This document shows positions 1-6,884 of a DNA stretch of 64,000 nucleotides, one piece after another; position 1 is the stretch's first letter; each line of letters starts with the position of its first letter. This DNA comes from Gemmatimonadota bacterium (GTDB lineage: Bacteria; Gemmatimonadota; Gemmatimonadetes; Gemmatimonadales; GWC2-71-9), in assembly GCA_016874005.1 (NCBI GenBank), contig VGVQ01000001.1, forward strand, positions 310,001 through 374,000, given 5' to 3'. The notes under the pieces are model-generated. The model worked only from the letters and a program-made list of their open reading frames with translations, did not search any database and had not been told where the DNA came from. A program made the translations under genes and the position numbers.

Positions 1-23
1 CAAGCCGGCTCGCTAACGGCCCC

Positions 24-143
24 TTAGAAACCGGCGGTGGAATCGCGCTCCCAGAAGGCCTCGAGGTACTTCTTGAGCTCGGCCAGCCCTTCACGCTCGG
101 CCCGGATGTCCCTATCCTCTTGATAATCAAAGACTTCCGGCAT
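24..143 (-). CDS. small hypothetical protein (39 aa)
   Basis: A short complete reading frame runs from ATG (143) to TAA (24). It would encode a 39-residue, highly charged, mostly helical peptide with many Glu/Arg/Lys and no membrane segment. Third codon positions are mostly G/C, as in neighbouring real genes. No Shine-Dalgarno sequence is obvious before the ATG, and an in-frame stop lies six codons upstream, so it is not the end of a longer protein. I recognise no family. It is divergent from the ECF sigma gene at 267. It could be a chance ORF. Confidence 0.35.
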   Translation of the reverse strand: MPEVFDYQEDRDIRAEREGLAELKKYLEAFWERDSTAGF

Positions 144-266
144 GGCATCGGACCAGAATCAACCGGGCTGCCCGGGGATTACCTTCCCGGGCGCGATTCG
201 AACCCCATCTGCAACCCTGATTTGGATTTGGGCATCTTTACGGTCGTGCCGACAGGAACCCTGACA

Positions 267-803
267 ATGGAAGCGTACCGGCTGGCGGACGCTGAGGTCG
301 TGCTGCCCCGGCTCCGAGCCGGCGACCCGGCGGCTCAGGAGGCGCTTTACCGGGCCTTCGAGTCTCCCGTCTATAACTTGGCCCGTCGCATCTGCCGAAC
401 CACCGAGGACGCCGAGGATGTCCTCCAAGAGACCTTCTTCGAGGTCTTCCGCAGCATCGGTCAGTTCCGCGGTGACGGCAGTCTCTGGGGTTGGGTTCGC
501 ACCGTGGCATCGAGCAAAGCCCTGATGCGGCTTCGCCGTAACAAGTACCGCGACACCGACGAGCTGCACGACGAGGTTGGACCGGCTCGAGGCGAGGACA
601 CCGCGCTCATCATGGACCTCGAAGCAGCCCTCGAGCGCCTCTCGGATACCTCGCGCGCCGTGGTCTGGCTCCACGACGTCGAGGGCTACACCCACGAAGA
701 AATCGCCGCGATGATGGATCGAACCGTCAGCTTTTCGAAATCGCAGTTGGCTCGGGCTCACGCCCGGCTGCGCCGCTGGCTGGGCGAAGGAGCGAGCGTA
801 TGA
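267..803 (+). CDS. ECF RNA polymerase sigma factor
   Basis: An extracytoplasmic-function sigma factor of 178 aa that would direct RNA polymerase to stress-type promoters. Region 2 is visible early (DAEDVLQETFFEVFRSI), and region 4 is the C-terminal helix-turn-helix (EGYTHEEIAAMMDRTVSFSK). The frame stays open upstream to 120, but ATG 267 is preceded by AGGAA at a suitable distance and gives a normal N-terminus, so I chose it. The stop overlaps the anti-sigma start by ATGA. With the next two genes it forms a sigma/anti-sigma/periplasmic PDZ operon, an arrangement used for envelope stress. Confidence 0.9.
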   Translation: MEAYRLADAEVVLPRLRAGDPAAQEALYRAFESPVYNLARRICRTTEDAEDVLQETFFEVFRSIGQFRGDGSLWGWVRTVASSKALMRLRRNKYRDTDELHDEVGPARGEDTALIMDLEAALERLSDTSRAVVWLHDVEGYTHEEIAAMMDRTVSFSKSQLARAHARLRRWLGEGASV

Positions 804-1411
804 CTCACTTGAGCATGGAGCAATTGCTGGCCGCCCGAGAGCCCGGGCTCGAGCCCGGTGTCCAGGCGGTTCGGGACCACTTGGCCGGCTGCGACCACTG
901 CCGTGCCGAGGCCGATCGCATCGATCAACGGATCGCTCGCCTCAAGGCGCTTCCGACCCTCCGTCCCGCCCGCGATCATTTCGGTGCCGTCCGGTTCCGG
1001 ACGGCCCGCGAGCGCCGGACTCGCCAAGCGAAACGTCTTGGCTCAGTCGGGTTGGCCCTCGCGGCGTCGGTCCTGCTGGCGGTCGCCTCGAGCCGGCCTT
1101 CCCAGCCCGCCGAACGCCAACTGATCGCCGCGGACCCCGAGTTGGCCGAGATGATGAGCCGCTCCCGGGAGCTGGAGCGGGCGCTGGAGCGATTCGATCC
1201 GGATCGGTCGGTGGTCAACGGCCGAATGGTTGGCATCACGGCCACGTTGGAGAGCAGGCTCGCGGACTTGGATCGGCAGATCGAGGTCGTCGACCTGATG
1301 GAGTCGTCGGTCCGGCAGCGACAGGCGGTGAGATTGTGGCGCGAGCGGGTCGGGCTGCTCGACGCATTGGTGGATGTCCACCTCACAGGTGCCCGTTACG
1401 TGGGGTTCTAA
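800..1411 (+). CDS. anti-sigma factor with zinc-binding motif
   Basis: Single-pass membrane protein of about 203 aa, expected to hold the preceding sigma factor inactive. The N-terminal cytoplasmic part carries the ZAS-type H-x3-C-x2-C motif (HLAGCDHC, about residues 27-34). One hydrophobic segment follows around residues 82-98, then a charged, coiled-coil-like extracytoplasmic part. It overlaps the sigma gene by 4 bp, the usual sign of translational coupling between a sigma factor and its regulator. The zinc motif and the gene pair make the call reliable; the inducing signal is unknown. Confidence 0.85.
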   Translation: MTHLSMEQLLAAREPGLEPGVQAVRDHLAGCDHCRAEADRIDQRIARLKALPTLRPARDHFGAVRFRTARERRTRQAKRLGSVGLALAASVLLAVASSRPSQPAERQLIAADPELAEMMSRSRELERALERFDPDRSVVNGRMVGITATLESRLADLDRQIEVVDLMESSVRQRQAVRLWRERVGLLDALVDVHLTGARYVGF

Positions 1412-1434
1412 CGACCCCAAGGAGTGATAGCAGG

Positions 1435-2358
1435 ATGTTCCGTACCATTCTTTTGGTGGCCAGCGGACTGGCCGTGGCGCTGCCGCTGGTGGCGCAGGAT
1501 CGGGAGCGGGTTCGGGTTCGATCCGCCGAACCTCAGGCCCGCGTCTGGATCAATGGCGAAGAGGTCGATCCGATGCAATGGGTCGCCAGTCGCCGGGCTC
1601 GGCTCGGAATCACCGTCGACATGCGAGCCTCGGAGAACGACTCGATCGGCGCCACGATCTCGTCGGTCACTCCGGGCGGGCCCGCCTCCAAGGCCGGTCT
1701 TCGCTCGGGCGACATCGTCACCAAGCTCGACGGCAAATCGATGGTCCGCGGCGAACGCGAGCAGGTCCGCCGCAATCGCGACGACGACGAGGACCTCGAC
1801 GACGAGTCGCTCCCGGCGCTTCGGCTGATCGAGACGGTATCGAAGCTCGAGCCCGGGGATACGGTTGCCGTAGAGTACCGCCGTGGTCGGGAGACCCGGA
1901 CCGCGTCGGTGGTCACTTCGTCCGAGCGCCAGCTGGCTGCCCGGAGCTTCGGCGACGGCAATTTTGTCTTCACCGTCCCGGAAATCGAAGGCCGGGTCTC
2001 GATGCCCCGAGTCAGGGCGCCGCGTCTTCTCGCCGGGCCGGGAGGACGCTCCGGTTTTGCTTTCAGCTTCGGCGGGCCGTTGGCTGACCTCGAATTGGCC
2101 CCGATGAACGAAAACCTCGGCAGCTACTTCGGAACGAACCAGGGTGTTCTGGTGATCGATGCCCCCGCCGAGAACAGCTTCGGGCTCAAGGGTGGCGACG
2201 TCATCATGAGCGTCGACGGCCGGCAGGCCCGCGGCCCCTCGAGTCTCCTTCGGATCCTGCAAACCTACGACGACGGCGACGTGGTCAAGCTCGAGATCAT
2301 GCGTAACAAGGCGCGCCAGACGATCAGCTCCAAGCTCGACAAGCGAGAGGACGAGTAG
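1435..2358 (+). CDS. periplasmic protein with two PDZ domains
   Basis: Secreted protein of 307 aa with an N-terminal signal peptide (LLVASGLAVALPLVAQ). The first PDZ domain is near residues 60-165 (PGGPASKAGLRSGDIVTKLDG) and a second near 220-300 (ENSFGLKGGDVIMSVDGRQA). A highly acidic/basic linker (RNRDDDEDLDD) is inserted in the first PDZ region. No protease catalytic triad is visible, so it is not a complete HtrA/DegP. ATG 1435 follows a clear AAGGAG. Third gene of the ECF operon, it probably senses or binds envelope proteins. A strong terminator follows at 2388. Confidence 0.8.
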   Translation: MFRTILLVASGLAVALPLVAQDRERVRVRSAEPQARVWINGEEVDPMQWVASRRARLGITVDMRASENDSIGATISSVTPGGPASKAGLRSGDIVTKLDGKSMVRGEREQVRRNRDDDEDLDDESLPALRLIETVSKLEPGDTVAVEYRRGRETRTASVVTSSERQLAARSFGDGNFVFTVPEIEGRVSMPRVRAPRLLAGPGGRSGFAFSFGGPLADLELAPMNENLGSYFGTNQGVLVIDAPAENSFGLKGGDVIMSVDGRQARGPSSLLRILQTYDDGDVVKLEIMRNKARQTISSKLDKREDE

Positions 2359-2387
2359 GTCCGACGCCTGATCGTCCCGTGCCGCTG

Positions 2388-2416
2388 CAGAGGGACCGGC
2401 CCATCCGGTCCCTCTG
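2388..2416 (+). terminator. Rho-independent-type terminator hairpin
   Basis: A perfect 12-bp stem (CAGAGGGACCGG against its complement) with a 5-base loop is followed by TCGTTT. It lies 30 bases after the PDZ gene stop and just before the methyltransferase start, so it should end the sigma operon. Confidence 0.85.
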
Positions 2417-2433
2417 TCGTTTAGATTGCCGCC

Positions 2434-3141
2434 GTGTACCGCACTGATCTGGCTCGCATTCACCACGAGGGGTTCGGGGGCTTCGCTCGACGGGCCGCGC
2501 CCGGCCTGCTCGCGATCCTGCGAACCAGCAACATCCGTCCCGGCTCGCTGGTCGTCGATCTCGGGTGCGGCTCGGGAATCTGGCCGGCACGCCTCGACCT
2601 AGCCGGCTACCGGGCCATCGGCATCGACCAGTCCCGTGCCTTCGTCCGTCTCGCCCGAACGGTGGCGCCTCGATGCCAACTGCGAGTCGGCTCGGTCCAT
2701 CGAGTGGCGCTGCCTCGCTGCCAAGCCGTGACTGCCCTGGGCGAGGTACTGAGCTACCTGCCCGCGCCGCTCTTTGGGGCGACCTTCCGGCGGGTCGCCC
2801 GCGCCCTCACACCCGGTGGCGTGTTCGTGTTCGACATCATGATCGGGCAGCCTCACCCCGCCAACTATCGCAATTGGATCGCCTCCGGGCGGTGGGCGGT
2901 GGGCGTCGCCGTTAGGGAGAACCCGGCCCGAACCAGACTGGTCCGCCAGATCGACACGTTCTGGCGAGAAGGGCGCGGATACCGGCGCCGCCGGGAGATC
3001 CACCGCTTGCGCTTGGCCAACCCCAGGGACGTGCGTGCCGGGTTGCGCGCGACCGGTTTCCGTTGCCGAACCGTCACCGGCTATGGCCGATACCCGCTGG
3101 CGCCCGGTCGTCTCGGCTTCGTCGCCATCAAGCGGGCCTGA
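2434..3141 (+). CDS. class I SAM-dependent methyltransferase
   Basis: Protein of 235 aa with the Rossmann-type methyltransferase core. Motif I is [11 protein letters not shown] at about residues 40-50, and the acidic end of strand 2 is [17 protein letters not shown] and the post-motif [17 protein letters not shown] match the small-molecule methyltransferase pattern. The substrate cannot be told. It starts with GTG just after the terminator, and only two bases separate its stop from the TetR start, so it is the first gene of a three-gene operon with TetR and a DUF3187 protein. Confidence 0.75.
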   Translation: MYRTDLARIHHEGFGGFARRAAPGLLAILRTSNIRPGSLVVDLGCGSGIWPARLDLAGYRAIGIDQSRAFVRLARTVAPRCQLRVGSVHRVALPRCQAVTALGEVLSYLPAPLFGATFRRVARALTPGGVFVFDIMIGQPHPANYRNWIASGRWAVGVAVRENPARTRLVRQIDTFWREGRGYRRRREIHRLRLANPRDVRAGLRATGFRCRTVTGYGRYPLAPGRLGFVAIKRA

Positions 3142-3143
3142 GG

Positions 3144-3794
3144 ATGACACCTGTCCCGGCGAAACCGCGCCGATCGTGGATTCGGCGAAGCGACGAACGG
3201 CCAGGAGAGCTCCGACTCGCCGCCCTCCGACTGTTCGCCAGCCGAGGTTTCGGGGCGACTCGAATCGAGGATCTGGCCAAGGCGGCGGGCGTGACCGTCG
3301 GTACCGTGTACCGCTATTTCCGAGACAAGGACGCCCTCCTCGCGAACATCGTCGACGAGCTCGCCGTTCCACTGGTCGCGGTCGGCCGGTACCAGACCGT
3401 TGCCGCCCTGGCCGAAGCGGTCTGGTCGGCATCGCGGACCGAACCGCATTGCTTTTTGCTGCGGTTGATGATTGCCGAGAGCCGAAACGTCCCGACGCTG
3501 CTGGCGCGGTACCGGACTCGGGCCATTGAACCCGTGGAGCGAGAGTTGGCCCAGCTCATTAGCGGCTCCGAACAGGCCGGCGATCCGTTGCTGGCGGCCC
3601 GGGCCCTCCTCGGCGGTCTTCTCGGCGCGAGCCTCCTCGCCGACCAGCGAGAACCCCTGGTCCCCCAGCTCAGCCCAACGACGGATACCATCCCGCTTCT
3701 GCTTGGCAGTTTTCGCCCGCTACCGCCACCGCGCCATCCGGCCGCACCGGAGCCCGCTCGGACCACCGGCCCCCTGCCACCGGACGCGTGGTGA
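3144..3794 (+). CDS. TetR/AcrR family transcriptional regulator
   Basis: Protein of 216 aa. The N-terminal TetR helix-turn-helix is clear ([36 protein letters not shown] in pattern, about residues 18-55). The C-terminal ligand domain is followed by a Pro-rich tail. ATG 3144, not the upstream end of the frame at 3063, is chosen because it follows the methyltransferase stop by two bases. Its stop overlaps the DUF3187 start (GTGA). It may control its own operon; the ligand is unknown. Confidence 0.85.
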   Translation: MTPVPAKPRRSWIRRSDERPGELRLAALRLFASRGFGATRIEDLAKAAGVTVGTVYRYFRDKDALLANIVDELAVPLVAVGRYQTVAALAEAVWSASRTEPHCFLLRLMIAESRNVPTLLARYRTRAIEPVERELAQLISGSEQAGDPLLAARALLGGLLGASLLADQREPLVPQLSPTTDTIPLLLGSFRPLPPPRHPAAPEPARTTGPLPPDAW

Positions 3795-4729
3795 TCCGAG
3801 TCATCCTGGCTCTGCTCGCGGCCTTCCCCTGTGCGCTCGCCGCCCAAGGATTGCCGCCTTACCTGCCCACGAATCCGCTCTTGCTGTCCCGGAGTCCCCT
3901 CTTCTTCCAGCCGTACGTCGATGCCACCAAGCGCTGGGAGCTTCGTGTCTTGACCGACTACGCCAGCCTGGTCGAATTCGCCGAGGTGGAACGGGCTTCG
4001 ATGGTGATCGATGCCGAGCTGCTTCGGGTCGAAACCACGATCACCGGCAACTTCGGCGACGCCTTTGTCGCGATATCCGGCAGCTTCAACGGCGCCTACG
4101 ACGGATTCATGGATGGCTTTCTCGATTGGTACCACCGGATCACCGGGCTCAGAGTCAAGGCCCGTGAGGTCTTGCCGAAGAACGAGTACGATTACACCAT
4201 CGCCCTGCCGACCGGCGACAGCGTCAGCCGACCGGCGTCATCCGGCTTTGTCGGTGACCTCCGGATGACCGCGGGACACCGCCACACCCGTCATTGGCAA
4301 ACCGCGCTTTCGGTGACCTTGCCCACCGGGCCTGCCGGATTCGGACGAGAAGCACCTTCGGTGAGCGCCGTCACGACGGTGCGGAGCACTCCCACCCGCC
4401 CGCTGGTGGCCGAGTTTTCGGCGGGGGTGGGGTACACCCCCGCCAAGGGCCGGCTCAGGCAGTTTCAGGAAACCGACTTTCATCACCTGAGCGGGGGGCT
4501 CAGATATCGTTTCTGGGGGAGACAGGCGGCGTTCGTGAACCTGTTCTACCAGTCGGCGAGCTACCAGGGCACCACGATGCGAACCATGGACCAGCGTGAA
4601 CTGACGCTGGACTATGGCTTCCTGCTGAAAGCGAAGAAGGGACCGGAGTGGTTCCTCGGGATGACCGAGGACCTCGAGCCCAAGGGCCCCGCCAGCGACC
4701 TCTCGCTCAGGATTGGGGCGCGCTGGTAG
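3791..4729 (+). CDS. DUF3187-like outer-membrane protein
   Basis: About 312 aa with a signal peptide ([16 protein letters not shown]) and a composition of alternating short strands typical of an outer-membrane barrel. The opening ([14 protein letters not shown]), the [11 protein letters not shown] segment and repeated GGLRYRFWG-type strands resemble DUF3187 proteins, whose role is unknown. The GTG at 3791 overlaps the TetR stop by four bases; GTG 3788 is one codon earlier and also possible. The gene overlaps the convergent gene at 4707 by 23 bp. Confidence 0.7.
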   Translation: MIRVILALLAAFPCALAAQGLPPYLPTNPLLLSRSPLFFQPYVDATKRWELRVLTDYASLVEFAEVERASMVIDAELLRVETTITGNFGDAFVAISGSFNGAYDGFMDGFLDWYHRITGLRVKAREVLPKNEYDYTIALPTGDSVSRPASSGFVGDLRMTAGHRHTRHWQTALSVTLPTGPAGFGREAPSVSAVTTVRSTPTRPLVAEFSAGVGYTPAKGRLRQFQETDFHHLSGGLRYRFWGRQAAFVNLFYQSASYQGTTMRTMDQRELTLDYGFLLKAKKGPEWFLGMTEDLEPKGPASDLSLRIGARW

Positions 4730-4949
4730 CCAGGAACTGGTCCAGCTGGGCGTACAACATGTCCTTTGCCCGTTGCTCCCGCAGGTTGAGCCCGTAGTGG
4801 TTGATCAGTTGTTGCTGGAGCTTGAGCCATTCCCCCCAGCAGATGTTGCAGACCTCGGCAAGGAGCCGGTCCCCTCGCTCGTTGGGGAACGGTTTGAAGG
4901 GAATTGGCGCGCGGGTCTGTTTGCAGCGAACGCAGGTGACATCGGCCAT
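4707..4949 (-). CDS. Fe(2+)-trafficking (YggX-like) protein with extra cysteines
   Basis: 80-aa protein resembling the YggX/iron-trafficking family, which protects iron-sulfur proteins from oxidation. The family core is visible: PIPFKPFPNERGDRL, then W-GEWLKLQQQLINHYGLNL and a C-terminal helix ending LDQFLA. Unlike E. coli YggX it has two CxxC pairs, C6-C9 and C34-C37, which could form a small metal ribbon. ATG 4949 is preferred over TTG 4955. It is convergent with, and overlaps, the DUF3187 gene. Confidence 0.75.
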   Translation of the reverse strand: MADVTCVRCKQTRAPIPFKPFPNERGDRLLAEVCNICWGEWLKLQQQLINHYGLNLREQRAKDMLYAQLDQFLATSAPQS

Positions 4950-4973
4950 ACCCAAAATGTAGCCGGGTCGCGG

Positions 4974-5243
4974 CTAGTCTCCGCTTCGGAGGGCCTTGAC
5001 CCCACTTGCCGTGCCAAGTCCGGCACCAAGCCCGAGCATGGCGGCGGTGAACCCGGTGATCAGCGGGAGAATGGTCAGCGGGAGGGCCACGATCGCGGTA
5101 CCGACGGCGGCGAGCACCGGTACGACCGGCGAGCGAATCGCGTCGACGAAGCGCAGCCGCCGCCTGACGAAGCCGCGGGCAAAGCCGAATGCGAAGACTG
5201 CCCCGGTCAGCGCGATCGCCCAGCGATAGCATCTCGAACACAA
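4974..5243 (-). CDS. small membrane protein, unknown
   Basis: I do not recognise this protein. The frame is open from 5393, but the residues before position 5243 look non-coding. TTG 5243 lies just behind AGGAGG and gives an 89-aa protein beginning with a Cys-x2-Cys and two or three hydrophobic segments (ALTGAVFAFGF; PVLAAVGTAIVALPLTILPLI; a Gly-rich C-terminus). GTG 5238 belongs to another frame. The sequence ahead of it looks like an ECF-type promoter (5284-5310), which supports the short form. The start remains uncertain. Confidence 0.45.
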   Translation of the reverse strand: MCSRCYRWAIALTGAVFAFGFARGFVRRRLRFVDAIRSPVVPVLAAVGTAIVALPLTILPLITGFTAAMLGLGAGLGTASGVKALRSGD

Positions 5244-5283
5244 CTCCTCCTGTCCTGGATTCCCAGGCGTTAGGGCTTCCCTG

Positions 5284-5310
5284 TACGACGCGAAAAAGTC
5301 GTCAGTTTCA
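5284..5310 (-). promoter_or_regulatory. possible ECF-type promoter
   Basis: On the minus strand TGAAACT is followed after exactly 16 bases by CGTA, the -35/-10 layout of many ECF sigma promoters. Transcription would begin about 30-35 bases before the proposed start of the small membrane protein. Assigned by eye only. Confidence 0.3.
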
Positions 5311-5449
5311 GTTAATCCGCGGGGCCTCCTGCCGATACTAGCTCTCACGGCGACGAGCCCGGTCGCCCGCTCGGGGCGTCCCCGCGAGCGCAAACTGCAA
5401 CCGTATGCCCCGAAAGAACTTACCGTTCGATCGGCAGGGAGCCAACCGG

Positions 5450-5881
5450 ATGCCGAAACACCCCACAGTCGAGATCCCGAACGTCGGAGCGATGGATCAC
5501 GCGTGGGACGTCCTGGGGCATTGGGAGGTCGAGTTCGAGCTTCCGTTTCATGAGGACTCGATCCCCGGCAAATTGAACGTGACCAGTTGGAAGGAGGCGG
5601 AACTCGACCTCGAGCCCTGGGGCGCGGCCGCGGCCGGACTGCCCGAACGGGTCACGCTCGAGCGAGCCAGTCGGGTCCACCTCACCGACGCCGGCGGGGG
5701 AGCGCTCCAATGGGTCTACGTCGCTGCCGAAGACGACTGGACCCTCCAGGCTACCCTGTGGCCCGGATCCCTTCACCTCTTCATTCAGCCGACCGCCGAG
5801 CCGGACGAACACCTCTTCCGGGCCGTCGCGACTCGGACCCGTGAGTACTACACCCGCAAGTACCCCCTCGTCGGTATTTGA
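5450..5881 (+). CDS. hypothetical protein, unknown
   Basis: Soluble protein of 143 aa without signal peptide or membrane segment. It contains many Trp and acidic residues (DHAWDVLGHWEVEFELPF; a later LEPWGAAAAGLPERV) and ends in a basic, Tyr-rich tail. I do not recognise the family. ATG 5450 is preferred over ATG 5405 because GGGAG lies about 10 bases before it; the longer form would add 15 residues. It is divergent from the small membrane gene and convergent with the FabH-like gene. Confidence 0.6.
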   Translation: MPKHPTVEIPNVGAMDHAWDVLGHWEVEFELPFHEDSIPGKLNVTSWKEAELDLEPWGAAAAGLPERVTLERASRVHLTDAGGGALQWVYVAAEDDWTLQATLWPGSLHLFIQPTAEPDEHLFRAVATRTREYYTRKYPLVGI

Positions 5882-5888
5882 GCCGCGC

Positions 5889-6884
5889 TCACCATCGCAG
5901 CGCTACAGTCCCCCAGGCGAATCCCGAGCCGAAGGCCGTGAGCACCACCAGGTCCCCCGGCTCGATTCGGCTGGCTCTGACGCATTCATCGAGCGCGATC
6001 GGAATCGTCGCCGCGGTGGTATTGCCGTACCGCTGAATATTGTTGTACACCTGGGCATCCGAGAGGCCGAGGCCCTTTTGCACCGCCTCGGAAATTCTCA
6101 AGTTGGCCTGGTGCGGAATCAGCAGGCTGATGTCCGCCGGAGTGAGGTTGAGCTTGCCCAAGCAGGTCTGGACTGATTCCGGCATCCGTTGGGTGGCGTG
6201 TCGGTACACTTCCTTGCCGTCCATCTCGAGAAAGTACCGCCCTTCCTGGTACCGACCTTGATCGATCGTGGGGATGCGGATCGCCCCAGGTTCATCGACC
6301 CAGAGTTTCTCCGCCAACCTTCCGTCGGTATGAAGATCGTAGCCGAGGATCCCGCGTTGGGGGTCGTCGCAGGGCCCCAACACCACGGCGCCGGCGCCGT
6401 CGGCGAACAGGACCGCGGTATGTCGCCCCCGGGTGCTTACGTCCATCCGGGTGGATTGGACTTCCTGTCCCACCACCAGCACCCGTCGATACACGCCCGC
6501 CTTGATGAAGCCATCGGCGATGGCCAGGGCGTACACGAACCCGCTGCACTGCTGGCGGATGTCGATCGCCGGTATCGAGTTGGCGCCCAGGGCCCGTTGA
6601 ACGAAGACGCCGTTGCCAGGAAGGAAGTGGTCGGGGGTGATCGTGGCGTAGACGATTGCGTCGAGGTCGGTTGCGCCGATTCCGGCCATTTCCAGGGCCG
6701 CAACCGCTGCCCTGCGACCGAGCTCCACTCCAGTTTCGCCGGGGCTGATCCAATGCCGCGACTCGATGCCGGTGCGGGTCCGAATCCACTCGTCGGTGGT
6801 GTCCATCACCGCTTCGAATTCGCGATTTGGCACCGAGCGCGCCGGCACCGAGCGACCCGTCCCCAAGACGATCGAGTTTGGCAT
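5889..6884 (-). CDS. 3-oxoacyl-ACP synthase III (FabH-like)
   Basis: 331-aa condensing enzyme of the KAS III family, which joins an acyl-CoA to malonyl-ACP to begin fatty-acid synthesis. The catalytic triad is intact: Cys113 in QQCSGF, His in LIPHQANLR and Asn in RYGNTTAATIP. Length matches FabH. It is the last gene of the sigma/efflux operon, and its ATG overlaps the stop of the DUF5916 gene (TAATG). Its place behind an efflux operon rather than with fab genes leaves open a secondary or repair role in envelope lipid synthesis. Confidence 0.9.
   Translation of the reverse strand: MPNSIVLGTGRSVPARSVPNREFEAVMDTTDEWIRTRTGIESRHWISPGETGVELGRRAAVAALEMAGIGATDLDAIVYATITPDHFLPGNGVFVQRALGANSIPAIDIRQQCSGFVYALAIADGFIKAGVYRRVLVVGQEVQSTRMDVSTRGRHTAVLFADGAGAVVLGPCDDPQRGILGYDLHTDGRLAEKLWVDEPGAIRIPTIDQGRYQEGRYFLEMDGKEVYRHATQRMPESVQTCLGKLNLTPADISLLIPHQANLRISEAVQKGLGLSDAQVYNNIQRYGNTTAATIPIALDECVRASRIEPGDLVVLTAFGSGFAWGTVALRW

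Noticed and set aside
180-225. tRNA-like GGTTCGAATC sequence on the minus strand
   Set aside because: The bases on either side of the TTCGAAT loop do not pair as a T-stem and no acceptor or anticodon stem can be drawn.
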